From NCBI GenBank assembly GCA_046153015.1, contig JBJXGF010000371.1:1-40997 (forward strand): a DNA stretch of 40,997 bases, given 5' to 3'. The DNA is from JBJXGF01 sp046153015. GTDB lineage: Bacteria; Actinomycetota; Acidimicrobiia; Acidimicrobiales; CAIXPF01. Within the stretch, counting starts at the first letter, position 1, and each line of letters starts with the position of its first letter. The notes beneath the pieces are model-generated. The model saw only the letters and a program-made list of their open reading frames with translations. It made no database searches and was not told the origin of the DNA. The position numbers and the translations under genes were made by a program. Shown one piece after another: positions 32,773 to 40,907 of the stretch.

Positions 32773-35019
32773 ATGGCCGATCCGCAGCCGTCGCCGGAGA
32801 GGGTCGAGCGGCGCCGCCTCCGCGGTGAGGAGCTGCTCGAAGGCCTGAACCCGGCCCAGCGGGAGGCCGTCGTCCACGGCGAGGGCCCCCTGCTCGTGGT
32901 CGCCGGCGCCGGCTCGGGCAAGACCCGGGTGCTCACCCACCGCATCGCCTACCTGATCGCCGAGCGGGGCGTGTCGCCCTTCGAGGTGCTCGCCATCACG
33001 TTCACCAACAAGGCGGCGCAGGAGATGCGCCTGCGGGTCGGGGCGCTGGTCGGGCCGGTGGCCGAGAAGATGTGGGTGTCCACGTTCCACTCGGCCTGCG
33101 TGCGGATCCTGCGCCGCGACGCGGCCCAGCTCGGCTATCCGAGCTCGTTCACGATCTACGACCAGGCCGACTCCGTGCGCCTCTGCACCTACGTGGAGCG
33201 CGACCTCAACCTCGACCCGAAGAAGCTGCCGCCCCGTTCCGTGCACGCCACGATCAGCGCAGCGAAGAACGACCTCGTCACCGTCGACCAGTTCCACGAC
33301 CGGGCGGGCACGTTCATCGAGCGCAAGATCGCCGAGGTGTACCGGGAGTACCAGGCCCGCCTCCAGCGGGCCGGGGCGATGGACTTCGACGACCTGCTCC
33401 TGCAGACCGCGCTGCTGCTGCGCACGCAGCCCGACACGCTGGCCCGGCTGCGGGACCGCTTCCGCCACGTGCTCGTCGACGAGTACCAGGACACCAACCG
33501 GGTGCAGAACGAGATCGTGCGCCAGCTCGCCGCGGAGCACCGCAACGTGTGCGTGGTCGGCGACTCCGACCAGTCGATCTACCAGTTCCGCGGCGCCGAC
33601 ATCCGCAACATCCTCGAGTTCGAGGACGCGTTCCCCGACGCCACCGTGGTGGTGCTCGACCAGAACTACCGCTCCACCCAGACCGTGCTCGACGCGGCCA
33701 ACTCGGTGATCGCCCGCAACCTCGGCCGCAAGCCGAAGGAGCTGTGGACCGAGGCCGGCCGGGGCGACCGGATCGTGCGCTACCACGCCGACGACGAGGT
33801 CGACGAGGCGCAGTGGGTGGCCCGGGAGCTGATGCGCCTGCACGATGGCGGCTCGGTCCGTTGGGACGAAGCGGCGGTCTTCTACCGCACCAATGCGCAG
33901 TCCCGCACCCTCGAGGACCAGCTCATGAGGGCCGGGATCCCGTACAAGGTGATCGGCGGCACCCGCTTCTACGACCGGCGCGAGGTCAAGGACGCGCTGG
34001 CCTACCTGAAGGCGGTGGCCAACCCGGTCGACGAGGTGAGCCTGAAGCGGATCCTCAACGTTCCCAAGCGGGGGATCGGCGACGGCTCGGTCGACAAGCT
34101 CGACGCGTTCGCCGCCGCGTCCGGGCGCACCTTCGCCGACGCGTTGCGCCGCTCGGACGAGGCCGGGGTCACCGGGCGGGCGGTGCGGGGCATCGAGGGG
34201 TTCCTGTCGCTCTACGACGGGCTGCAGGCCCGTCTCGGCGAGGGGCCGGGCCCGCTGCTCGAAGCGATCCTCGACGAGACCGGCTACGTCGCCGAGCTCG
34301 AGGCCGAGAACACGATCGAGGCCGAGGGGCGCATCGAGAACCTGGCCGAGCTGGTCGGCGCCGCCCGCGAGTTCGACTCGGTCGACGAGTTCCTCGAGCA
34401 GGTGAGCCTGGTGGCCGACACCGACGACCTCGACGACGAGTCCCAGGTGGTGCTCATGACCCTGCACTCGGCGAAGGGCCTGGAGTTCCCCATCGTGTTC
34501 ATCGTCGGCCTGGAAGACGGTGTGTTCCCCCACCAGCGCTCGCTCACCGAGCCCGCCCAGCTCGAAGAGGAGCGGCGGCTGGCCTATGTGGGCATCACCC
34601 GCGCCCGGGAGCGGCTCTTCCTCTCCCACGCCTGGTGCCGGACCCTTTTCGGCGGGACGATGTACAACCCGGTCAGCCGCTTCCTCGAGGAGATCCCCGA
34701 CGAGCTGGTCGAGCGCAAGGAGGGCCAGCGCCGGGCCGCGGCCTCGGGCCGCGCCGGCGCCCGATCGGTGGCCGGGGGGCGTGAGCGGATCGTCGAGTCG
34801 GTGCTGAGCGCGGCGCGGGAGGCGCCGGCGCCGCGCCGCCCCGCCGGGGCCAACGACCTTGGTCTGCGCATCGGCGACGACGTCCGCCACGCCAAATGGG
34901 GCGAGGGCGTGGTGATCGACCTCGAAGGCGGCGGCGACAAGGCCGAGGCGGTCGTGCGCTTCCCCGAGGTCGGCGAGAAGCGCCTGCTGCTGTCCTGGGC
35001 CCCGTTGGAGAAGCTCTAG
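32773..35019 (+). CDS. pcrA: ATP-dependent DNA helicase PcrA/UvrD
   Basis: 748-aa superfamily 1A 3'-5' helicase for DNA repair and replication-conflict resolution. Walker A is GAGSGKT (45-51), Walker B is DEYQDT from D236, motif Ia is 'ITFTNKAAQEM', and 'GDSDQSIYQFRGAD' and 'LMTLHSAKGLEFP' are motifs III and V. The C-terminal 'GDDVRHAKWGEGVVI' segment is the Tudor-like domain that binds RNA polymerase in PcrA. Length fits PcrA/UvrD1. Neighbours do not suggest an operon partner. Confidence 0.96.
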   Translation: MADPQPSPERVERRRLRGEELLEGLNPAQREAVVHGEGPLLVVAGAGSGKTRVLTHRIAYLIAERGVSPFEVLAITFTNKAAQEMRLRVGALVGPVAEKMWVSTFHSACVRILRRDAAQLGYPSSFTIYDQADSVRLCTYVERDLNLDPKKLPPRSVHATISAAKNDLVTVDQFHDRAGTFIERKIAEVYREYQARLQRAGAMDFDDLLLQTALLLRTQPDTLARLRDRFRHVLVDEYQDTNRVQNEIVRQLAAEHRNVCVVGDSDQSIYQFRGADIRNILEFEDAFPDATVVVLDQNYRSTQTVLDAANSVIARNLGRKPKELWTEAGRGDRIVRYHADDEVDEAQWVARELMRLHDGGSVRWDEAAVFYRTNAQSRTLEDQLMRAGIPYKVIGGTRFYDRREVKDALAYLKAVANPVDEVSLKRILNVPKRGIGDGSVDKLDAFAAASGRTFADALRRSDEAGVTGRAVRGIEGFLSLYDGLQARLGEGPGPLLEAILDETGYVAELEAENTIEAEGRIENLAELVGAAREFDSVDEFLEQVSLVADTDDLDDESQVVLMTLHSAKGLEFPIVFIVGLEDGVFPHQRSLTEPAQLEEERRLAYVGITRARERLFLSHAWCRTLFGGTMYNPVSRFLEEIPDELVERKEGQRRAAASGRAGARSVAGGRERIVESVLSAAREAPAPRRPAGANDLGLRIGDDVRHAKWGEGVVIDLEGGGDKAEAVVRFPEVGEKRLLLSWAPLEKL

Positions 35020-35038
35020 ACGCCGCTAGACAAGGGGG

Positions 35039-35965
35039 ATGCGCCGCGCCCCTCATCGTGTCCTCCTCGCACTCGGCCTCGCCCTGGCCTGCGCGTCGCT
35101 CGCCGCGTGCACCGTGCCGGTCGGGGGAGGCGGCGTGGACGCCACCTCCCCGCCGGGCCCGACCGGGCCGTACACCATGGACCCGTACCGAGGGCTCGGC
35201 ACGTGGGTCGACGTGTACGAGTGGTCGATGACGATGGGCGGGCCGCGGCCCTCGGTCGGGCTGTGGGACATCGACGCGATGGCCGCCGAAGGGGTGCGGA
35301 CCGTGTACCTGCAGACGGCGCGGTACACCGCCGACGACGACGTGCTCGAGCAGCCGTGGCTGTCGATGCTCGTGCGGCGGGCCCACGAACGGGGCATGAA
35401 GGTGGTGGGCTGGTACCTGCCCACCTTCGAGGACCTCGACAAGGACCTCCGCCGGCTGCTCGCCATGCGGAACATGGGCGTCGACGGGGTGGCCGTCGAC
35501 ATCGAGTCGACCCGCGTGCGTGACGAGGCCGAGCGGGCCCGCCGCCTGGTGGAGCTGTCCCGTCGTCTCCGGGAGGCCATCCCTCGACCGGAGGTGATCT
35601 CGGCCGTGGTGCTGCCCCCGGTGGCGCTCGAGCTCGGCACGGGCTACTGGGACATCCACCCGTGGGCCGAGATCGCTCCGTACTACGACGTGTGGCTGCC
35701 GATGGACTACTGGAGCGTCCGGCGCGCCGACTCGGGCTATCGGGACGGGCACCGCTACACCGCGGACAACATCGACCAGCTCCGCGGGCTGATCGGTCAG
35801 CCGTCGGCGCCGGTGCACCCGATCGGCGGCATTGCCGACAACGTCACCACCACCGACGTGGAGGGCTTCGTGCGCGCCGCCCGCGAGCGCGGCGCCCTGG
35901 GCGTGTCGTTGTACAACTTCAGCACCACGCCCCCCGCCTACTGGCCGATCCTGCGCAGCTACTGA
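35039..35965 (+). CDS. Lipoprotein with TIM-barrel glycoside-hydrolase-like fold
   Basis: 308 aa. A lipoprotein signal peptide ends in the lipobox L-A-A-C24, so it is predicted to be anchored on the outer face of the membrane. After a Gly/Pro-rich linker, the rest resembles putative glycosyl hydrolase TIM barrels: 'GVRTVYLQTARYTADDD', 'RRAHERGMKVVGWYLPTF', 'GVDGVAVDIES' (an acidic D-x-E pair) and 'YYDVWLPMDYWS'. Substrate and activity are unknown. The ATG has G-rich bases directly against it, an unusually short distance for a ribosome-binding site. Its last 7 bases overlap the convergent histidine kinase gene. Confidence 0.75.
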   Translation: MRRAPHRVLLALGLALACASLAACTVPVGGGGVDATSPPGPTGPYTMDPYRGLGTWVDVYEWSMTMGGPRPSVGLWDIDAMAAEGVRTVYLQTARYTADDDVLEQPWLSMLVRRAHERGMKVVGWYLPTFEDLDKDLRRLLAMRNMGVDGVAVDIESTRVRDEAERARRLVELSRRLREAIPRPEVISAVVLPPVALELGTGYWDIHPWAEIAPYYDVWLPMDYWSVRRADSGYRDGHRYTADNIDQLRGLIGQPSAPVHPIGGIADNVTTTDVEGFVRAARERGALGVSLYNFSTTPPAYWPILRSY

Positions 35966-37608
35966 GCGGCGATCGCCGCCTCGCCGGGGTCGCAGCCCTC
36001 GTCCTCGGCTCGGGGGAGGGTGAAGCTGAAGCGGGCGCCGCCCTCGGGCCGGGCTTCGGCGCGCACCGATCCGCCCATCGACTCGACGAGGCGGCGCACG
36101 ATCGACAGGCCGAGCCCGACGCCGCCCTTCACGCCGCCGCGCTCGCGGGCGCCGCCCTGGTAGAAGGGCTCGAAGAGCCGGGCCGCCTCGCCCTCGCCGA
36201 GCCCGATGCCTTCGTCTTCGACCGACACCTCCAGCGCGTCGGCCTGCTGCTGCGCCCGCAGCGTCACCCGCCCGCCGGCCGGGGAGTATTTCAGCGCGTT
36301 CTCGAGGAGCTGGCCGAGCACCGTGCGCAGCGACCCGAGGTCGGCCAGGGCCGGGGGCAGGCCGCTCGGCGCTTCGGCCGAGACCCGATGGCGGCCCTCG
36401 TCGACCGAGAACTGCTCGGCCACTGCGTGGAGCACCCGGGCGAGGTCCACGGCGGTGAGGTTGAGGTCGTGGCGGCCGGCCTCGGCGCGTGAGGAGATCA
36501 GGATCTTCTCGACGATGCTCGACAGCTCGGCGGCGGCGTCGGCGATGGCCCGCACGGCCACCTGCCGGCGCTCCGGGGCGGCGTGGTCGCCGTGGGTGTC
36601 GAGCCACTCGGCGAAGCTGCGGATCACGGTCAGCGGCGTCTTCAGCTCGTGCGAGGTGGTGGCCATGAACATGCTCTTGGCCGCCTCGAGGGCCTTGTAG
36701 CGAGAGATGTCCCGCAGCACCACGACCCGCTCGCCGTCGCCGAAGTCGTGGCCGGTGGTCTCCACCCACCGGTCCTCGGCGAGTTGGCGCTCGGTCGGCG
36801 CGTCGGGCCGCCCGATCGGCAGCGGGAACGGCCGGCCGAGCGCGGCCGCGGCCGCAAGCGCGGTGACTTCCGCCGCGGCGCGGTTCCAGCCGGTGACCAC
36901 GCCGTCGGCGTCGAGCACGGCCACGCCGTCGGCCAGCGCGTCGATCACCGCCTTCTCGTGGGCCTGGCCGGCCACGACCCCCTCGTACTGGAACGCGTTC
37001 TTGATCGCGGCGCCGCCGTGGCCGGCGAGCAGGTCGAGCACGTCGAGCTGGACCTTGGACAGCGGGTGCTCGGGGGCGGCGAAGAGCGCGGCCAGCGCAC
37101 CGACGAACTGCCCCCGGGCCTGAACCGGCGTGAGCACCACCGTGTGCAGCCCGGGAATGATCGCCACCACCGCCGGGTCGGCGTCGGCCTGGCGGTGGTA
37201 GTCGCCGATGTAGATCCGCCGGCCGGCCTCCGCGGCGCGCACCACCCGCGCGCCCTGCGCGGGGAAGCGCAGGTCGAGCGCGGCGGGGGGCAGGCCGTGC
37301 GCCGCGGCCACCCGCAGCTCGTCGTCGCCGGCCAGCACGATGAAGGCCGAGGCGTCAGCCCCGGCCAGCTCGGCGCAGCTGCGGCAGATCCGGTCGAGGA
37401 CCAGGTCGTAGTCGAGGTCGGCGTTGAGGTCGCCGATGACCGACAGGAGGCGATCGACCAGCGCCGGCCACTCCCCGGCGGTGTCGTCCGGGTCGCCCGG
37501 CGAGCTCCCGTCGGTCGTGCTGCGCGTTGACGTGGTGTGCGGTGACGTCGTCCGGCGCGGTGGCGGGTCGCTGAGCTGTGGTGCGGTGCTGTTGGTCGCG
37601 GTCGTCAT
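35959..37608 (-). CDS. Orphan GAF-PAS sensor histidine kinase
   Basis: 549 aa, no transmembrane segment. A Thr/Ser/Pro-rich N-terminus (1-45) is followed by a GAF domain (about 55-205), a PAS domain (about 215-305), HisKA with phospho-acceptor H320 in 'TSHELKTPL', and an HATPase domain with N437 ('LLENALKYS'), G1 box DEGIGL (465-470) and G2 box GVGLGLSI. It is therefore a probable cytoplasmic sensor. No response regulator is encoded next to it. The signal is unknown; GAF and PAS domains often bind small molecules or haem. Confidence 0.92.
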   Translation of the reverse strand: MTTATNSTAPQLSDPPPRRTTSPHTTSTRSTTDGSSPGDPDDTAGEWPALVDRLLSVIGDLNADLDYDLVLDRICRSCAELAGADASAFIVLAGDDELRVAAAHGLPPAALDLRFPAQGARVVRAAEAGRRIYIGDYHRQADADPAVVAIIPGLHTVVLTPVQARGQFVGALAALFAAPEHPLSKVQLDVLDLLAGHGGAAIKNAFQYEGVVAGQAHEKAVIDALADGVAVLDADGVVTGWNRAAAEVTALAAAAALGRPFPLPIGRPDAPTERQLAEDRWVETTGHDFGDGERVVVLRDISRYKALEAAKSMFMATTSHELKTPLTVIRSFAEWLDTHGDHAAPERRQVAVRAIADAAAELSSIVEKILISSRAEAGRHDLNLTAVDLARVLHAVAEQFSVDEGRHRVSAEAPSGLPPALADLGSLRTVLGQLLENALKYSPAGGRVTLRAQQQADALEVSVEDEGIGLGEGEAARLFEPFYQGGARERGGVKGGVGLGLSIVRRLVESMGGSVRAEARPEGGARFSFTLPRAEDEGCDPGEAAIAAQ

Positions 37609-37728
37609 CTCGCCCGGTGCTTTACCTCACTGCAGTTATATCGACATTAAACAGTCATCTGCGCGCCGGAGCGAAACTTTTCGGACAGCATTCGCGTCGA
37701 CACGGTGTGAGGTCGGCGGGCGCCGCGC
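37609..37728 (-). other. AT-rich gap upstream of the histidine kinase
   Basis: 120 bases between the Rieske-like gene and the kinase, both on the minus strand. The part 37622-37680 is clearly AT-richer than its surroundings and includes TATAAC and TTTAAT hexamers on the minus strand, but no -35/-10 pair with good spacing. It probably holds the kinase promoter. Confidence 0.3.
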
Positions 37729-38313
37729 TCAGGGAGCGGTCGTGGTCGTCTTCGGGATGCCGCTCTCGACCACGCTCGAGGCCGGACTGGCCGGGGTGGT
37801 GGTCTCCGCGGGCCGGTCCGCGTAGTTGATGTCGACCCGCACGCGGCCGCCCTCGATCGCAACGGGGAAGCGGGCCAGCGTGCCGCCGTCGGGCGGGTAG
37901 CGGTCCCCCGTGCAGGGGTTCTCGAAGCCGCCCGAGTCGGCCGACCAGCGCACCGAGCAGTCCCGCGACGCTCCGGCGGGCCTCGCCTCGAACGCCACCC
38001 ACCCCTGCAAGGGGTCCTCGCCCAGGTGGTTTACCCACACGTCACGCGCCCGGCCGGCCGGGTCGGCGAAGAGCAGCGGGCCCTTGTCGGCGATCTTGGC
38101 CGACCACGAGCGGGCGTCGCCGACCTCGAAGCGGTCGTCGCCCAGGCGCACCTCGACCTTGCCCCGGCTGGCCAGGTTGGTGATGCCCACGAACAGCACC
38201 ACCGCCGCGGCCACGCCGCCGAGCGCCATCGTGAGCGCAGCCGCGGCCGAACGCCGGCTGGGGCGCCGCCGCGCCCCGGGGGCCGGCCGGGCCGGGCGGC
38301 CGACAGGGCTCAC
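37729..38313 (-). CDS. Membrane-anchored protein with degenerate Rieske-like domain
   Basis: 194 aa. A basic N-terminus is followed by one transmembrane helix (about 23-47), then an extracytoplasmic domain. The segment from C119 ('DCSVRW') to about residue 162 follows the Rieske pattern CxHxxC...CPCHGSRF...DGG. C119 aligns with the third cysteine-site residue and C134 with the second cysteine of CPCH, which form the structural disulfide in Rieske proteins. The four Fe-S ligands (two Cys, two His) are replaced, so no cluster is expected. The C-terminus is Thr/Pro-rich. GTG start. I cannot assign a function, and the Rieske relationship is an inference from the spacing. Confidence 0.6.
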   Translation of the reverse strand: MSPVGRPARPAPGARRRPSRRSAAAALTMALGGVAAAVVLFVGITNLASRGKVEVRLGDDRFEVGDARSWSAKIADKGPLLFADPAGRARDVWVNHLGEDPLQGWVAFEARPAGASRDCSVRWSADSGGFENPCTGDRYPPDGGTLARFPVAIEGGRVRVDINYADRPAETTTPASPASSVVESGIPKTTTTAP

Positions 38314-38359
38314 CGGAGGGCTCTCAGGCGGGAGTGGAGTGTCGACATGGTCGCCTGCC

Positions 38360-38365
38360 TAGTAT
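38360..38365 (+). promoter_or_regulatory. Possible leaderless -10 element for the B12-binding gene
   Basis: TAGTAT lies 7 bases before the ATG at 38373, with no Shine-Dalgarno in between. An 8-bp palindrome TGTCGACA (38340-38347) lies just upstream in this 59-base divergent gap. No -35 is evident. Confidence 0.4.
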
Positions 38366-38372
38366 CCCAGCC

Positions 38373-38786
38373 ATGCAGCGTCGATATCGGGTCGTGGTGG
38401 CGAAACCAGGGCTCGACGGCCACGACCGTGGGGTGAAGGTCATCGCCCGGGTGCTGCGCGACGCCGGCTTCGAGGTGATCTACACCGGCTTGTTCCAGAC
38501 GCCCGAGCAGGTGGCCGAGGCGGCCATGCAGGAGGACGCCGACGCCGTCGGCCTCTCCGTGCTGTCGGGCGCTCACATGACGTTGTTCCCCAAGACCGTC
38601 GACGAGTTGCGCAAGCGCGGTCTCGACGACGTGCTCGTGTTCGGCGGAGGGATCATCCCCGAGGTCGACATCGGCCGGCTGAAGGAGGCCGGCGTGGCCG
38701 AGGTGTTCACGCCGGGCGCCTCGATGGAGTCCATCACCACCTGGCTCGAAGCCGCGCTCGACCGGCGCGAGCTCGCGTCCTCGTGA
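38373..38786 (+). CDS. Stand-alone B12-binding subunit of an acyl-CoA mutase
   Basis: 137 aa, corresponding to the C-terminal cobalamin-binding domain of methylmalonyl-CoA mutase. The cobalt-ligand motif D15-G-H17-D-R-G and the downstream 'SGAHMTLFPK' and 'FGGGIIPEVDI' loops are intact. It would bind adenosylcobalamin and needs a separate catalytic subunit, which is not in this window. Partners could be methylmalonyl-CoA, isobutyryl-CoA or 2-hydroxyisobutyryl-CoA mutase large subunits. The ATG at 38373 fits the family start better than the upstream ATG at 38334. sucC follows after 63 bases, so succinyl-CoA metabolism is a natural context. Confidence 0.9.
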   Translation: MQRRYRVVVAKPGLDGHDRGVKVIARVLRDAGFEVIYTGLFQTPEQVAEAAMQEDADAVGLSVLSGAHMTLFPKTVDELRKRGLDDVLVFGGGIIPEVDIGRLKEAGVAEVFTPGASMESITTWLEAALDRRELASS

Positions 38787-38849
38787 ACCCACCGTTCTCA
38801 TCCTGACAACTTCTGTCCTGACGACCCCCGCCCGGGAGGCGCGCCCCTC

Positions 38850-40001
38850 GTGGACCTGTTCGAATATCAAGGAAAGTTGTTCTTCGCCTCCTACGGGATC
38901 CCCGTGTCGGCCGGCGAGGCGGTCGAGTCCGTCGACGACGCGGTCGCCGCCGCAGACCGCCTCGGCTACCCGGTGGTGGTCAAGGCGCAGGTGCACGTGG
39001 GCGGCCGGGGCAAGGCGGGCGGCATCAAGCTCGCCGCGGACACCCAGGAGGCGCGGACCCACGCCGAGAACATCCTCGGCATGGACATCAAGGGCCACAC
39101 GGTCCGGGTGCTCTGGATCGAGAAGGCCTCCGACATCGCCGAGGAGTACTACGCCAGCTTCACGTTGGACCGCGCCGCCAAGAAGCACCTCGGCATGCTG
39201 TCCGCGCAGGGCGGGATGGACATCGAGGCCGTGGCGGCGCAGAGCCCAGAGGCCATCGCCCGGATCCACGTGGACCCCGTCGACGGGCTGACCGAGCCCG
39301 CCGCCCGTGAGTGGGTGGGCCGGGCCCAGCTCAACCCCGCCGCGGTCGACGGCGCGGTCGACATGCTGGTCAAGCTGTGGCGGGCCTACACCGAGGGCGA
39401 CGCCGACCTGGTCGAGATCAACCCGATGATCCTCACGCCCGACGGGCGGGTGCACGCGCTCGACGCGAAGGTCACCCTCGACGGCAACGCCGAGTTCCGC
39501 CACAAGGACTACGCCCAGTACGACGCCACCCAGGTGCGCGACGAGCGCGAGCAGCAGGCCCACGAGTACGGCCTGCAGTACGTGGGCCTCGAGGGCTCCG
39601 TCGGCGTGATCGCCAACGGCGCCGGCCTGGCCATGAGCACGGTCGACGTGGTGTCCCAGGTCGGCGGCAAGCCGGCCAACTTCTTGGATATCGGCGGCGG
39701 CTCCAACGCCACGGTCATGGCCAACGCGCTCGAGGTCATCAACAACGACGGCAACGTGCGCTCGATCTTCATCAACATCTTCGGGGGCATCACGAAGGGC
39801 GAGGAGGTGGCGAACGGGATCATCGAGGCGCTCGGCCGCATCCAGATCGACGCCCCGATCGTGATCCGCCTCGACGGGACCAACGCCGACCAGGGCCGCG
39901 AGCTGCTCCAGCCGCACCTGTCGGATCGGTTGGTGATGGAGCCCACGATGTTGGACGCCGCCCGCCGGGCGGTCACGCTGGCCGGAGGCAGCCCGAAGTG
40001 A
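38850..40001 (+). CDS. sucC: Succinyl-CoA synthetase, ADP-forming, beta subunit
   Basis: 383-aa beta subunit of succinyl-CoA ligase in the TCA cycle. 'VDLFEYQGKLFFASYGIPV' is the family start, read from GTG 38850. The ATP-grasp domain ('VVKAQVHVGGRGKAGGIKLA', about 45-64) is followed by 'DLVEINPMILTPDG' and the C-terminal 'INIFGGITKGEEVANGI' block. GGGAGG lies ten bases before the start. A short direct repeat TCCTGAC (38801 and 38816) is in the gap upstream. Overlaps sucD by four bases. Confidence 0.96.
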   Translation: MDLFEYQGKLFFASYGIPVSAGEAVESVDDAVAAADRLGYPVVVKAQVHVGGRGKAGGIKLAADTQEARTHAENILGMDIKGHTVRVLWIEKASDIAEEYYASFTLDRAAKKHLGMLSAQGGMDIEAVAAQSPEAIARIHVDPVDGLTEPAAREWVGRAQLNPAAVDGAVDMLVKLWRAYTEGDADLVEINPMILTPDGRVHALDAKVTLDGNAEFRHKDYAQYDATQVRDEREQQAHEYGLQYVGLEGSVGVIANGAGLAMSTVDVVSQVGGKPANFLDIGGGSNATVMANALEVINNDGNVRSIFINIFGGITKGEEVANGIIEALGRIQIDAPIVIRLDGTNADQGRELLQPHLSDRLVMEPTMLDAARRAVTLAGGSPK

Positions 40002-40882
40002 GCATCTTCGTCGACGAGAACACCAAGGTCGTCTACCAGGGCCTCACCGGCTCGCAGGGCCGCTACTACGGGCTGCTCAACCGGGAGTACGGCACCAACG
40101 TGGTGGCCGGCACCCACCCCACCAAGGCCGGCGCCGACGTCGAGGGCATCCCGATCTACGCCAACGTCGGCGAGGCGGTCAAGGCCACCGGCGCCAACGC
40201 CAGCTGCATCTTCATCCCGGCGCCCGGCGTACGCGACGCGGTGCTCGACGCCGCCGAGGGCGGGGTCACCTTCATCGCCTGCATCACCGAAGGCGTGCCC
40301 GCCCACGACGAGGCGTGGTTCTACAACAAGCTCAAGCGGGACTTCCCGCAGGTGCAGCTGCTCGGCCCGAACTGCCCCGGCATCATCAGCCCCGGCAAGT
40401 GCAACATCGGCATCACCGCCGGCCATATCGCCAAGGCGGGCGGCCCGGTCGGGATCGTCAGCCGGTCCGGCACGCTCACCTACCAGGCGCTCTACGAGCT
40501 CAAGCTGATGGACATCGGCGTGACCACCTGCGTGGGCATCGGCGGCGACCCGGTGCCGGGCACCAGCTTCATCGACTGCCTCGAGCGCTTCGAGGCCGAC
40601 CCGGACACCAAGGCCGTGATGATGATCGGCGAGATCGGCGGCTCGGCCGAGGAAGAGGCCGCCGAGTTCATCAAGAACCACATGTCGAAGCCGGTCAGCG
40701 CCTACATCGCCGGGGTCACCGCGCCTCCGGGGAAGAAGATGGGTCACGCAGGCGCCATCGTGAGCGGCGGCAAGGGCACCGCCGCCGCCAAGATCGAGGC
40801 GCTGCGCGACGCCGGCGTGAAGGTCGGCATGAACCCGACCGAGGCCGGCGAGCTGATGGCGGAGATCGTCAAGACGCTCTGA
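39998..40882 (+). CDS. sucD: Succinyl-CoA synthetase, ADP-forming, alpha subunit
   Basis: 294-aa alpha subunit carrying the phosphorylated histidine, H250 in 'MGHAGAIVSGG'. The CoA-binding N-domain has 'VYQGLTGSQGRYYG' and 'GTHPTKAG', followed by 'LLGPNCPGIISPG' and 'GIVSRSGTLTYQA'. GTG start at 39998 in a GTGA overlap with sucC, with GGAGG upstream. It partners SucC to interconvert succinyl-CoA and succinate. Confidence 0.97.
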   Translation: MSIFVDENTKVVYQGLTGSQGRYYGLLNREYGTNVVAGTHPTKAGADVEGIPIYANVGEAVKATGANASCIFIPAPGVRDAVLDAAEGGVTFIACITEGVPAHDEAWFYNKLKRDFPQVQLLGPNCPGIISPGKCNIGITAGHIAKAGGPVGIVSRSGTLTYQALYELKLMDIGVTTCVGIGGDPVPGTSFIDCLERFEADPDTKAVMMIGEIGGSAEEEAAEFIKNHMSKPVSAYIAGVTAPPGKKMGHAGAIVSGGKGTAAAKIEALRDAGVKVGMNPTEAGELMAEIVKTL

Positions 40883-40907
40883 TCGGGTCAAGCTGATTCG
40901 ATCAACC

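Noticed and set aside
37729..38313. Functional Rieske iron-sulfur protein
   Set aside because: The histidine and cysteine ligands of the cluster are absent.
38801..38825. Direct repeat TCCTGACAAC / TCCTGACGAC before sucC
   Set aside because: Only two short copies; not enough to call an operator or repeat element.
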